This document shows positions 16,985 to 23,921 of a stretch of DNA of 64,000 nt, piece by piece. This DNA comes from Treponema sp. (GTDB lineage Bacteria > Spirochaetota > Spirochaetia > Treponematales > Treponemataceae). Both the position numbers and the translations under genes were made by a program. The notes beneath the pieces were generated by a model. The model worked only from the letters and a program-made list of their open reading frames with translations. It ran no database searches and was not told the origin of the DNA. The DNA is taken from assembly GCA_016294035.1 (NCBI GenBank), contig JAEDCT010000003.1:83104-147103 (forward strand), read 5' to 3'. Numbering within the stretch: the stretch's first letter is position 1; each line of letters starts with the position of its first letter.

Positions 16985-17125
16985 TAGTGAGAATTTCTCT
17001 TAAAAAATCAAATCAGGGGATTATCTGGCAACAGTTTTGATTGCTTTCCCCATAATCAAACGCGATGGTTCAATGTAGAGATGCCTGTAATGGCTTAGAC
17101 TCTTCCTTGAAATCGCGTTTTTTTT
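16985..17125 (+). ncRNA. Candidate structured RNA ending in an intrinsic terminator
   Basis: The gene-free stretch after glgC folds densely. It begins with a small hairpin GAGAATTTCTC. Next, AATCAAA pairs with TTTGATT while GGGGA inside that loop can pair with TCCCC beyond it, an H-type pseudoknot layout. Finally a long stem runs from AAACGCGAT (17058) to ATCGCGTTT (17120), reinforced inside by TTCAA/TTGAA, AGAG/CTCT and GCC/GGC, and followed by eight T. It could be a small RNA, a riboswitch-like leader, or only the glgC 3' UTR with an elaborate terminator. It matches no RNA family I recognise. Confidence 0.35.
17058..17125 (+). terminator. Intrinsic terminator with long stem after glgC
   Basis: AAACGCGAT and ATCGCGTTT close an imperfect hairpin of about 60 bases that runs into a T8 tract. 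This closes the glgC transcript. Confidence 0.75.
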
Positions 17126-17191
17126 ATGTCATACCGATTTTTCCAAATTTCATGCAAATTTTGCCAGTAAATGTAACCTGTAAATAAAAGA

Positions 17192-17217
17192 AACTATTTT
17201 ATATATATATAATAGTT
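17192..17217. repeat. AT-rich inverted repeat ahead of the lipoprotein gene
   Basis: AACTATT and AATAGTT flank a 12-base run of alternating T and A, about 50 bp ahead of the lipoprotein start. It may be an operator, or simply promoter-region AT richness. Confidence 0.3.
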
Positions 17218-17265
17218 ACTTTAAATATAACTAAGTTACAATTAAGGCATATAAGAGGTACAGAC

Positions 17266-17655
17266 ATGAAAAACAACAGACTGCTCAAAGCAATAATGAT
17301 ACTATTCGTAACATTTATCATGGTACTTGAATTGACATCATGCGTCGCATTTGTAGATGATGACAGGGGTGAAATAACAAGAGCCAGAATATCAAACAGC
17401 CACTTCAATGAAATAGTAGTTGACTATACAGGAAAGCTAAGTGACTATGATGTTGAGGTTGAAGTATACAACTCCCGCGGAAAAGAAAAATCAGGCTATT
17501 TCATAACAGACCTGACAATTTACCCTGACTATTGCTGCGGATCAAATTCAAAGTACGTGATCACAATGAACAGAAATCTGTATCACGGAGACTGGGCAAT
17601 TATCCGATTTTCAAGACATGGCACAACATTGTCTGCAGTAGCATATTCCGACTAG
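17266..17655 (+). CDS. Small predicted lipoprotein
   Basis: I do not recognise the family. The 129-aa product has a basic N-terminus (MKNNR), a hydrophobic stretch at 8-24 and a lipobox LTSC ending at Cys26, so it should be exported and lipidated. The mature part of about 100 residues is beta-rich, with ARISNSHFNEIVVDY and DYDVEVEVYNSRGKEKSGYF, and holds a CC pair near residue 88. It resembles a small surface or periplasmic beta-sandwich. GAGG lies upstream of the ATG (AAGAGGTACAGACATG). It is probably a single-gene unit, convergent with the dnaJ-like gene. Confidence 0.7.
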   Translation: MKNNRLLKAIMILFVTFIMVLELTSCVAFVDDDRGEITRARISNSHFNEIVVDYTGKLSDYDVEVEVYNSRGKEKSGYFITDLTIYPDYCCGSNSKYVITMNRNLYHGDWAIIRFSRHGTTLSAVAYSD

Positions 17656-17672
17656 GCTGATCCACACATGCA

Positions 17673-18122
17673 TCATATCCTGCCAAGAATGAGTTTATAG
17701 GCTTCAATAATCTGCTCTGTTTTTTTTGTTGCGACCTTTTCAAGAACAGGATTGGATGCATAACGGTCAGGATGAAAATACATCAGCTTTTTTTTATATG
17801 CCCTGGTTATCTCATCTCTGGAAGCTCCCTCGCTGATATCAAGAAGTCTCATTGCCCTTTGGATTTCCGGATCTACACTCTTTATCACAGTAGCAGAAGA
17901 ATGATTTTTTTTCTGAGCCGACTTTCTGAAGGCACTCCTTCGTTTTCTGGCATTTTGTTCTGCACGCTTCAAGTCATCATCAAGTTTTTTTCTTTCATCG
18001 GCAATATCTGAATCACTATTCTCAGCGGCCTGAGTTTTTTCCACCTTTACAAACTTTACTTTACCTTCAGCAAGAGTTTGACTCAGAAGATCACCAAGCT
18101 TGTCATACATGGTCTCCATCAT
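17673..18122 (-). CDS. J-domain protein
   Basis: A 149-aa protein with a C-terminal J domain (about residues 88-149): AMRLLDISEGASRDEITRAYKKKLMYFHPDRYAS, containing the HPD tripeptide that stimulates DnaK ATPase. The N-terminal part is charged and helical (ERKKLDDDLKRAEQNARKRRSAFRKSAQKK). It lacks the Gly/Phe and zinc regions of DnaJ, so it is a specialised co-chaperone. It overlaps the end of the ntrC-like gene by 20 bp and is the last gene of that operon. Two adjacent ATGs are possible starts; GGGGAG precedes both. Confidence 0.85.
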   Translation of the reverse strand: MMETMYDKLGDLLSQTLAEGKVKFVKVEKTQAAENSDSDIADERKKLDDDLKRAEQNARKRRSAFRKSAQKKNHSSATVIKSVDPEIQRAMRLLDISEGASRDEITRAYKKKLMYFHPDRYASNPVLEKVATKKTEQIIEAYKLILGRI

Positions 18123-19464
18123 CGTCTCCCCATTCTGAAAGCTTTCGCTGAAGCGTTTTGCGGCCTATGCCAAGAATATCAGCAGTCTTAGACTTGTTAT
18201 TGCTGTTAGCCATTAAATTTCTTTCAATAATAATTTTTTCAGCTTCTTCCAGCGTAATGCCAAAGGGAATTGAAATGACATTATCTGAGGAGGATTTTAC
18301 AACATTGGACGGCAAATCCTCAAGCTGAATTTCTTCTGTGGTACACATGACAACAGCACTTTCGATGCAATTTCTCAATTCTCGGATATTACCTGGCCAG
18401 TCATAAGACTGAATTGCTTTTTTTGCCTGACTTGAGATTCCCTTTATGCTGCGGTTATTTTCCTTGTTGAATTCATCCAGAAAGGCATTGACCAGCAAAG
18501 GTATGTCTTCTTTTCTTTCTCTCAGTGGCGGAACCTCAATATGAACAACATTAAGCCTGAAGTACAAATCGTCGCGGAAATTTCCCTTCTTTATTTCTTC
18601 TTCAAGATTCTTATTTGTTGCAGCAATGACCCTTACATCAACTTCGATGGTCTGCTCTCCACCAACCCTTTCAAATTTTCTTTCCTGAAGAACACGAAGA
18701 ATTTTTATCTGGACACTCTGGTTTATTTCTCCAATTTCATCAAGAAAAATGGAACTTCCGTGAGCAAGTTCAAACCTTCCTTTCTGAAGCTTGTCAGCAC
18801 CCGTAAAGGCACCCTTTTCATGGCCAAACAATTCGCTTTCAAGAAGAGTTTCGCTCAATGCAGCACAATGAACATTGACCATAGCCTTATCATGTCTTGA
18901 AGAAAGTTCATGTATGGCTCTGGCAACAACTTCCTTTCCAACACCACTTTCACCAGTAATAAGGACATTAGCCCTGGATCCTGCAGCTTTTTGAACCACG
19001 CTCATGATTTTCTGCATGGCCAGAGAATTTCCAATCATTGAGGAAAGAGATTGTTTTGACTCAAGCTGCCTCTTCATGTCCTGATGCTCAAGACACATCT
19101 GCCTGCTTTCAAGAGCTCGCTTTACAATCATGTCAAGCTGATCAAGTTCAAGAGGCTTTGTAAGAAAATCATAGGCACCATGACGCATTGCATCAACAGC
19201 AGAGTCTATGCTACCATGACCTGTAAGCACAATTACCGGAATTCCGGGAGTTTCAGTAGCAACATGACGAAGAACCTCCTCACCGCTTACTCCAGGCATT
19301 CTCAAGTCTGTAATAACAAGATCAATATCACCTTTTGAAATAAGATCAAGACCTTCCTTGCCTGAAGCTGCAGTTTTTACATTGTACTCCTGCATCTCAA
19401 AGTTAGCCTGAAGACCCTCACGAATATTTTTCTCGTCATCAATAATCAAAAGAGTAAATTTCAA
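18103..19464 (-). CDS. NtrC/AtoC-family sigma-54 response regulator
   Basis: A 453-aa activator of sigma-54 RNA polymerase. The receiver domain (1-120) has acidic DD at 9-10 and the phospho-acceptor D53 in VITDLRMPG. The AAA+ domain (about 140-375) contains Walker A GESGVGKE, the sigma-54 contact loop GAFTGA, Walker B FLDEIGEI and an arginine-finger region. The C-terminal Fis-type HTH is KSKTADILGIGRKTLQRKL. It overlaps the kinase gene by 4 bp, so the two are a translationally coupled pair. The orthologous T. pallidum pair is TP0519/TP0520. The target promoters are unknown; no sigma-54 gene is in the window. Confidence 0.93.
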   Translation of the reverse strand: MKFTLLIIDDEKNIREGLQANFEMQEYNVKTAASGKEGLDLISKGDIDLVITDLRMPGVSGEEVLRHVATETPGIPVIVLTGHGSIDSAVDAMRHGAYDFLTKPLELDQLDMIVKRALESRQMCLEHQDMKRQLESKQSLSSMIGNSLAMQKIMSVVQKAAGSRANVLITGESGVGKEVVARAIHELSSRHDKAMVNVHCAALSETLLESELFGHEKGAFTGADKLQKGRFELAHGSSIFLDEIGEINQSVQIKILRVLQERKFERVGGEQTIEVDVRVIAATNKNLEEEIKKGNFRDDLYFRLNVVHIEVPPLRERKEDIPLLVNAFLDEFNKENNRSIKGISSQAKKAIQSYDWPGNIRELRNCIESAVVMCTTEEIQLEDLPSNVVKSSSDNVISIPFGITLEEAEKIIIERNLMANSNNKSKTADILGIGRKTLQRKLSEWGDDDGDHV

Positions 19465-20654
19465 TTGGCTTTCTCCTCCAGAAGCTTGGTTTCTTTCTGT
19501 GGAACAGGAATAGAAATGGTAAAGATTGTTCCCTTGTTCAACTCAGACTGAACATTTATATCACCTTTGAATTCCTTGATTATCTTGTAAACCGTTGTCA
19601 AACCAAGTCCGGTACCATCAGCCTTTGTCGTATAGTATGGCTCAAAAATTTTGGAGCATTGGTCATTTGTCATGCCACATCCATTATCAGCAACAGTTAT
19701 TACAAAATGATTGTCTTTTTCAAATGTCTTTAAAACAAGAACACCATTCCGGCCATCTTCACATGAAAGTATAGCAGCCTTAGCGTTCTGCAATAGATTA
19801 ATAAGAACATCCCTGAGAAGTTTTGGATCAATCAGGAGCTTCTGATTTTTCTTTTCTAGGTCAAGCTTAAATGAAATATTGCTTTGGGAAAAATCATATT
19901 CCAGGAAATCCGTTGTCTTTTCTATGATATCATCGGGATCATCCAGAATGAAGTTTGCCTGAATTGGCCTGACAGCAAAAAGGAAATCCATGACGGTACT
20001 GTTCAATTCTGAAATCTCCTCGTTAACAACATCAAGATACTTTTCAAGAAATTTTTCATCTGGAAGCATTCCATCAGTCTCACGCTTTTTCTTTATTGCT
20101 TTCTGAATAAGCTGAATGTGAATGCTGATTGCACCAAGGGGATTCTTTATTTCATGGGCAACAGAGGCCGCAAGTTTTGTTAGGGAAGAAAGATTTTCCA
20201 TTCGATGTGAAAGAATTTCCTGCTGACGTTTTGAAGTAACATCTTCAATAGTTATGATGCTTCCATCAATATTTGATTTGCGCACAAAAGGAACGACAGA
20301 AACAACAAGAAATAAAGTCTTGTCTCCATGAACAACAGAAAATTCCCTGGAATCATGAGTATATTTCTTTTGAGCAAGGACCTTAAGAAAAGAGCACATT
20401 TCTTCATTTTTGATTAAATTCCATATGCACAGATCTTTTGCTCCACCCTGGTCTATATCAACAAAAAACCTGGCTGCAGTATTAATTTTCATCAGATGCC
20501 AGTTTGAATCGACAATAATCAAACCACAGGAAAGGCTTTCGAGAACACAATCAAATGAATCATTCTGTTCAATGATATTGTTGAAAACCCATTCAACCTG
20601 CTCCTCACTGAGCTTTTCAAGTTTGGCCAAAGCCTTACCAACAAAATCATTCAT
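19461..20654 (-). CDS. NtrB-type PAS sensor histidine kinase
   Basis: A 397-aa soluble kinase partner of the adjacent sigma-54 regulator. A PAS domain occupies about residues 35-140 (CGLIIVDSNWHLMKINTAA). The HisKA helix carries H167 in AASVAHEIKNPLGAIS. The ATPase domain (about 265-385) has the N box NLLQNAKAAI, G1 VADNGCGM and G2 GTGLGLTTVYKI. No membrane segment is seen, so it should sense a cytoplasmic signal. It overlaps holB upstream (20647-20654) and the regulator downstream (19461-19464). Confidence 0.92.
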   Translation of the reverse strand: MNDFVGKALAKLEKLSEEQVEWVFNNIIEQNDSFDCVLESLSCGLIIVDSNWHLMKINTAARFFVDIDQGGAKDLCIWNLIKNEEMCSFLKVLAQKKYTHDSREFSVVHGDKTLFLVVSVVPFVRKSNIDGSIITIEDVTSKRQQEILSHRMENLSSLTKLAASVAHEIKNPLGAISIHIQLIQKAIKKKRETDGMLPDEKFLEKYLDVVNEEISELNSTVMDFLFAVRPIQANFILDDPDDIIEKTTDFLEYDFSQSNISFKLDLEKKNQKLLIDPKLLRDVLINLLQNAKAAILSCEDGRNGVLVLKTFEKDNHFVITVADNGCGMTNDQCSKIFEPYYTTKADGTGLGLTTVYKIIKEFKGDINVQSELNKGTIFTISIPVPQKETKLLEEKAN

Positions 20655-21891
20655 TGCAAAGACACCTTAAACTACCTTTATTCATAAAGCTAACCTGCAT
20701 GAGACTGCGGGTTAGTTCCTCAAGCACACTTGTGGGATTTTGAAAATACAGAGTTGCATTTGAATAGGCTCTTCTCAACTCTTCAACAATCATGGCAGAG
20801 CTTTCACATCCTTGTGCCGAAAACAGCAATGGCTTCTGACATTCAATAATTCCCTCAAAGAAAATTTTTAGCAAAACTCTCGGTTCAAATTTCTGGCATG
20901 AAGAAACTATGGACGGAATATCAGGAACCTTACCACCAGCAATTGTTTCAACAAATACCCTGGAATAGGACTTTATTATCTCAGGATCAACAGGCAAATA
21001 CCTGTTCATAAAATCATTAATGGATTCAGGCATTTGAGTCATACCAAGTCCACCGTCATAATGGAATATTCTTGAAATTACATTTTGTTGCTGCTCAACA
21101 GTCCGCTCAAAAAAATTATAGGTACGGACACGTGAAAGAATAGTCGGGAGCATTGAACTTCTTCGGGTTGTGGTCAGAATAAACACAACATCTTCAGGAG
21201 GTTCTTCAAGAATCTTAAGGAGTGCATTTCTTGCGCTTTCAGACATTAAGTCAGCATTTTCGATTATGAGGATTTTCTTTTTTTCTTGCGAAGAAAGATG
21301 AGCCCATGATGAAAAATTTCTTATTTGTGATACAGGGATAGAATCATACAAAAAAGTGAACTCCAGTTTTTCGCAATTCTTTTCAATATCATCTAGAATT
21401 TTCTTCAGTTCCTCATGATCAGGCAATGTTCTGCCAACCTGGATTAGTTCAAGACCATCATTAATGGATTCAAGTACAGGTGCAAACTTAAAAAGCTTGT
21501 CTTCACCTTCCCACAACACAGGACTAAACCTAACGGTAAGTTTTCTAACAGAACGAAGATACAAGTATCTGGCAGCTTCCAGATGACGGGAATTCTTTAT
21601 GTTTTGTTTAAGCAATGTATCCTTGGCTGCTGCAATTTCAAGATTTCTGTTACCACTGCCTACAACCAGAACATTATGGGAAACCATTGCCTTGTGCCGC
21701 AAACAGCTTGAGCAGGTACAGTTCCATTCACCGCCATTATGACATGAAAGAATTCTTGCAGTCTCCAGGGCACATGAAAATTTGCCGGACCCCTTTGGAC
21801 CTGAAAACAATATGGAATTGGGAAGTTTGGATTTAATTATATCTTGAGAAAGCAAAGTCGTTGCAGATTGATTCAAAATATTATCAAACAT
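20647..21891 (-). CDS. holB: DNA polymerase III delta-prime-like clamp-loader subunit
   Basis: A clamp-loader AAA+ subunit that helps load the sliding clamp during replication. Walker A is GPKGSGK near residue 31. A zinc-binding cysteine group follows (SCHNGGEWNCTCSSCLRHK). The sensor region is ILIIENADLMSESARNALLKILEEPPEDVVFILTT, and the usual SRC motif reads LSRVRTYNF. A central insert of about 120 residues (roughly 95-190) separates the zinc module from the sensor, making the protein longer (414 aa) than E. coli HolB. The ATG at 21891 has GGAGG five bases upstream. The gene is cut off from its upstream operon partners by an IS inserted 25 bp ahead of the start. Confidence 0.85.
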   Translation of the reverse strand: MFDNILNQSATTLLSQDIIKSKLPNSILFSGPKGSGKFSCALETARILSCHNGGEWNCTCSSCLRHKAMVSHNVLVVGSGNRNLEIAAAKDTLLKQNIKNSRHLEAARYLYLRSVRKLTVRFSPVLWEGEDKLFKFAPVLESINDGLELIQVGRTLPDHEELKKILDDIEKNCEKLEFTFLYDSIPVSQIRNFSSWAHLSSQEKKKILIIENADLMSESARNALLKILEEPPEDVVFILTTTRRSSMLPTILSRVRTYNFFERTVEQQQNVISRIFHYDGGLGMTQMPESINDFMNRYLPVDPEIIKSYSRVFVETIAGGKVPDIPSIVSSCQKFEPRVLLKIFFEGIIECQKPLLFSAQGCESSAMIVEELRRAYSNATLYFQNPTSVLEELTRSLMQVSFMNKGSLRCLCNE

Positions 21892-21908
21892 AAATCCTCC
21901 CATGAATA

Positions 21909-21916
21909 AAAAAAAT
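21909..21916. repeat. Target-site duplication, left copy (AAAAAAAT)
   Basis: AAAAAAAT directly abuts the left inverted repeat of the IS and is repeated exactly at the right end. Eight bases is the usual IS1595-family duplication length. Confidence 0.88.
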
Positions 21917-21941
21917 CGGAATTATCCCCTTATGTACTCTT
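21917..21941. repeat. IS left terminal inverted repeat
   Basis: Begins CGGAATTATCCCCT and matches the reverse complement of 23897-23921 at 21 of 25 positions. On the minus strand it contains GATAAT pointing outward to holB. Confidence 0.9.
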
Positions 21942-21950
21942 AAACTTTAA
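21921..21950 (-). promoter_or_regulatory. Possible outward IS promoter toward holB
   Basis: On the minus strand TTAAAG, an 18-base spacer and GATAAT lie wholly in the IS end. The -10 matches 5 of 6 bases and the -35 only 3 of 6. It would place a start site about 20 bp ahead of holB. Confidence 0.3.
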
Positions 21951-21955
21951 CAATA

Positions 21956-21997
21956 AAAAGGGAAGTAAAAAACAACAGCAATAATTACTCCCCTTTT
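21956..21997. terminator. Bidirectional hairpin terminator inside the IS
   Basis: AAAAGGGAAGTAA and TTACTCCCCTTTT form a 13-bp stem with one mismatch, giving T-rich tails on both strands. It lies between the last IS gene and holB and should stop readthrough from the upstream operon. Confidence 0.65.
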
Positions 21998-22004
21998 ATT
22001 TTTG

Positions 22005-22172
22005 TTAATTATACAAAAAGTTTTCTATTTTTTCCCTCATTTTCGGAGGAAATTTATCTTCATTACCTGCATAGACAGTTGGAAGTTGATTTCCCTCTTC
22101 AATGATCCAAACTGGCTTATATTTAATTTTTATAGCCAGTTTAGTTTCTATCTTAAATTCGTTCTTTTTCAT
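22005..22172 (-). CDS. Small hypothetical protein in the IS (55 aa)
   Basis: I do not recognise this protein. It is lysine-rich with the core LAIKIKYKPVWIIEEGNQLPTVY and ends in KMREKIENFLYN. The ATG at 22172 has AGAGGAG six bases upstream, so translation is plausible; the frame stays open to 22250 but no ribosome binding site supports the longer form. It lies downstream of the transposase on the same strand, beyond a hairpin, and inside the terminal repeats, so it travels with the element. It could be a passenger or accessory gene. Confidence 0.5.
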   Translation of the reverse strand: MKKNEFKIETKLAIKIKYKPVWIIEEGNQLPTVYAGNEDKFPPKMREKIENFLYN

Positions 22173-22325
22173 AAGAACTCCTCTAAAATAGCTCTTGTTA
22201 AGTAGTTGACAAATTTTAAGTTTATCACTAACATAAAACAAGAGCGACACATAAATGTCTCTTTTGTAAAATTTAACGGATGCTGTTGTCTCTAAATAAA
22301 TAGAATCTGTTAGAAACCGACTATA

Positions 22326-22356
22326 AAACCTCCTTTAGCAGAAGGAGGTTTCCTTT
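22326..22356. terminator. Hairpin after the transposase gene
   Basis: AAACCTCCTT and AAGGAGGTTT form a perfect 10-bp stem with a 6-base loop. It lies 30 bp past the transposase stop. The plus-strand copy is followed by CCTTTTT and the minus-strand copy by TTTTATAG at the stem end. The stem also buries a perfect Shine-Dalgarno-like sequence. Confidence 0.6.
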
Positions 22357-22381
22357 TTATATGCTATACACTTTGTAATTT

Positions 22382-23293
22382 TTATGCAATAGCTTGTTTT
22401 AATAAACTATCAAAAGCAATATCCCCATGATTATTTTGTCTAAAACAAAATTCATTCACGTAACTTTGCATATATTTCACAGAAACATGATGATAAATTC
22501 CTAAAATACCACGTTTTAAAATTGCCCAAAAAGATTCTATGCCATTTGTATTTATTCCAGGAGCTGCACTGAATTGTCCTGCTGAGTGATTTACAACAAT
22601 ATGAACAAGTTTTCTTGGATTGCGTGTTTCATCATCAAGAAATCCATAGCCGTAATAATCGTCTGTAAATACAGTAGTTTTATCTTTGCAAACAATATCA
22701 AGAACATTAAAAAGTTGCTTTCCTGTTAGTTTTTGACCTTTCTCGTTTGGTAAAGCAATTTTTGCATATACTCGATTTGAAGAGCGTTCTTTTACACCAA
22801 TAACAGGTGTTTTCTTTGTGCCTTTTCCACGCTTTGCAATTCCGTGAATCTGATTATTTTGTTTTCGAGGTTTTCCGCCTATGTATGCTTCGTCAATTTC
22901 TACCATTGCTTCAAATGCTTTTGTCATATCTGTATTTCCCATTGCAGAGCGTATCTGTTTGAGCATTCTCCACGCTGTTTTATAAGTTACGCCTATTTCT
23001 CTTTGAAGTTGTAATCCAGAAATCCCTTTTTTTGAATTCAAAAACAAGTGAATTGCATAGAACCATTTACGCAAATCTGTAGATGATTTTTCAAAAATTG
23101 TTCCCTTAAAGATAGAAAAAGTATTATTACAATTATGACAATTACAAAGTTTCAATTTATCGTTTCTATGCTGAACACGAACTTTAGAACCACAGTGAGG
23201 GCATATAAGAACATCGTTATATCTGATTTTGAGAAAGTATTTTATAACGGCTTTTTCAGTCGGAAACTTTATCATAAAATCAAAAAATGTCAT
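22382..23293 (-). CDS. IS1595-family (ISXO2-like) transposase
   Basis: A 303-aa DDE-type transposase. An N-terminal zinc ribbon holds C31-x2-C34 and C52-x2-C55 (ICPHCGSK, CNCHNCNNTF). A helical DNA-binding part follows (SGLQLQREIGVTYKTAWRMLKQIR, about 92-115). The catalytic core has D134 in VEIDEAYIGGK, D211/D212 in VFTDDYYGY, H236 in NHSAGQF and E253 in TNGIESFWAILKRG. All catalytic residues are present and the frame is intact, so it is probably active. AGGAGG lies seven bases ahead of the ATG. It is preceded by the small RHH-like gene with 16 bp between, so both come from one transcript. Confidence 0.95.
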   Translation of the reverse strand: MTFFDFMIKFPTEKAVIKYFLKIRYNDVLICPHCGSKVRVQHRNDKLKLCNCHNCNNTFSIFKGTIFEKSSTDLRKWFYAIHLFLNSKKGISGLQLQREIGVTYKTAWRMLKQIRSAMGNTDMTKAFEAMVEIDEAYIGGKPRKQNNQIHGIAKRGKGTKKTPVIGVKERSSNRVYAKIALPNEKGQKLTGKQLFNVLDIVCKDKTTVFTDDYYGYGFLDDETRNPRKLVHIVVNHSAGQFSAAPGINTNGIESFWAILKRGILGIYHHVSVKYMQSYVNEFCFRQNNHGDIAFDSLLKQAIA

Positions 23294-23309
23294 ATATGCC
23301 TCCTGCTTT

Positions 23310-23510
23310 TTAGGTTTTCAAAACAGAATCAATAATCAGTCTGCTTACTGTTTTATTCTGTTCTTTTGCTTTTTGTTTTATTGCCATTTCTTCTGATTCC
23401 AGGCAGGAAATGACAATCCGCCCGCTTTTATATCCTGTATTGTTTGTTGTACTTCCTTTTTTTCTACCTGCTCCGGCTCTTGCTCCGCCGTGCTGTGTTA
23501 TCTTTTCCAT
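23310..23510 (-). CDS. Small ribbon-helix-helix-like passenger protein
   Basis: A 66-aa basic protein. Its N-terminus HGGARAGAGRKKG is a disordered, positively charged tail common on small mobile-element proteins. The remainder, SGRIVISCLESEEMAIKQKAKEQNKTVSRLIIDSVL, has the strand-helix-helix pattern of a ribbon-helix-helix DNA-binding domain. It sits directly upstream of the transposase on the same transcript and could repress the IS promoter or assist transposition. AGGTG precedes the ATG by six bases. It could also be the antitoxin side of a toxin pair, which is speculative. Confidence 0.7.
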   Translation of the reverse strand: MEKITQHGGARAGAGRKKGSTTNNTGYKSGRIVISCLESEEMAIKQKAKEQNKTVSRLIIDSVLKT

Positions 23511-23518
23511 AAAATCAC

Positions 23519-23596
23519 CTACATTATGAACCTTAAAGCAATATCTAAAACTTGAAGTATTAAAATTGCTATCAATATTTTTTCCATCCTATTCAT
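23519..23596 (-). CDS. Tiny hydrophobic peptide ORF in the IS (25 aa)
   Basis: A 25-codon frame from ATG 23596 to TAG 23519, below usual gene-calling limits. GGAG lies eight bases upstream. The peptide starts MNRMEKILIAILILQVLDIA and ends LRFIM, a single hydrophobic helix with almost no polar residues after position 6. Its stop codon overlaps the AG of the ribosome binding site of the RHH-like gene, so the two could be translationally coupled. The hydrophobic helix ending LRFI is like that of the 37-aa ORF upstream. Whether it is expressed cannot be judged from sequence alone. Confidence 0.45.
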   Translation of the reverse strand: MNRMEKILIAILILQVLDIALRFIM

Positions 23597-23630
23597 TATT
23601 GACACTCCTATATAATTTGATTATTTTTAA

Positions 23631-23665
23631 ACCGTTCATAGATATTGGCGGTATCTATGAACGGT
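23631..23665. repeat. Perfect 14-bp inverted repeat (hairpin) in the IS
   Basis: ACCGTTCATAGATA and TATCTATGAACGGT are perfectly complementary around a 7-base loop. It lies between the two tiny peptide ORFs. On the minus strand it is followed by TTTAAAAATAA, so it may act as a weak terminator or attenuator, or be an operator for the RHH-like protein. Confidence 0.75.
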
Positions 23666-23670
23666 GGAAA

Positions 23671-23784
23671 CTAAGCAGCCAGCTTAGAAAGCAGGTCAAG
23701 AATGAACCTTAAAAGTTCTAGTAGAAAAGCCAGCAAGGCGATTATTTCTACTCTTGACCACGCTTTTTTCTTTTTGCGTTTCAC
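23671..23784 (-). CDS. Tiny cationic hydrophobic peptide ORF in the IS (37 aa)
   Basis: A 37-codon frame from GTG 23784 to TAG 23671. A perfect AGGAGG lies nine bases upstream, one of the strongest ribosome binding sites in the window. The peptide begins with a basic cluster (KRKKKKAW) and continues as a leucine-rich helix including VEIIALLAFLLELLRFILDL. This layout is like small membrane toxins of type I systems or holin-like peptides, but I recognise no family. The coding DNA is itself self-complementary: GGTCAAGA pairs with TCTTGACC and AGTAGAAA with TTTCTACT. A competing ATG at 23791 is only two bases from the AGGAGG and out of frame. Confidence 0.5.
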   Translation of the reverse strand: MKRKKKKAWSRVEIIALLAFLLELLRFILDLLSKLAA

Positions 23785-23896
23785 ATTTCATTACCTCCTG
23801 ATGTTTATAATATAATACATCTTGATTATTATGTCAATATAATTCAAGTAAAAAAGTAACAAAATATGAAAATTTTTTTTAATTTTATGTTATATT

Positions 23897-23921
23897 AAGA
23901 GTGTGTGAGGGGATAATTCCG
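23897..23921. repeat. IS right terminal inverted repeat
   Basis: Reverse complement of the left end with 21 of 25 matches. It ends GGGGATAATTCCG next to the right target duplication. Confidence 0.9.

Larger units (their letters stand above)
21917..23921 (-). mobile_element. Complete IS1595-family insertion sequence, 2005 bp
   Basis: A full element bounded by 25-bp imperfect inverted repeats (21 of 25 matching, the outer 14 identical, starting CGGAATTATCCCCT) and an exact 8-bp target duplication AAAAAAAT. The transposase (22382-23293) is of the ISXO2/IS1595 type. At 2 kb it is larger than a simple IS of this family. It also holds a ribbon-helix-helix-like gene, a 55-aa ORF, two tiny hydrophobic peptide ORFs and several strong hairpins. 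It sits between cvpA and holB, which were otherwise about 45 bp apart. The intact ends and open transposase suggest a recent insertion. Confidence 0.92.

Noticed and set aside
17058..17125. Possible tRNA, because of GGTTCAA and an acceptor-like stem
   Set aside because: GGTTCAA is at the 5' side instead of the T-loop position, there are no D or anticodon arms, and the 3' end runs into a T8 terminator.
23697..23791. Alternative 31-aa frame starting at ATG 23791 in the IS
   Set aside because: The ATG is only two bases from the AGGAGG, too close for initiation, and the product shows no pattern; the GTG at 23784 has better spacing.
21917..23921. IS200/IS605 or TnpB-associated RNA, because of the hairpins
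   Set aside because: The transposase is a DDE ISXO2 type with terminal inverted repeats and an 8-bp target duplication; no TnpB or IscB frame is present.
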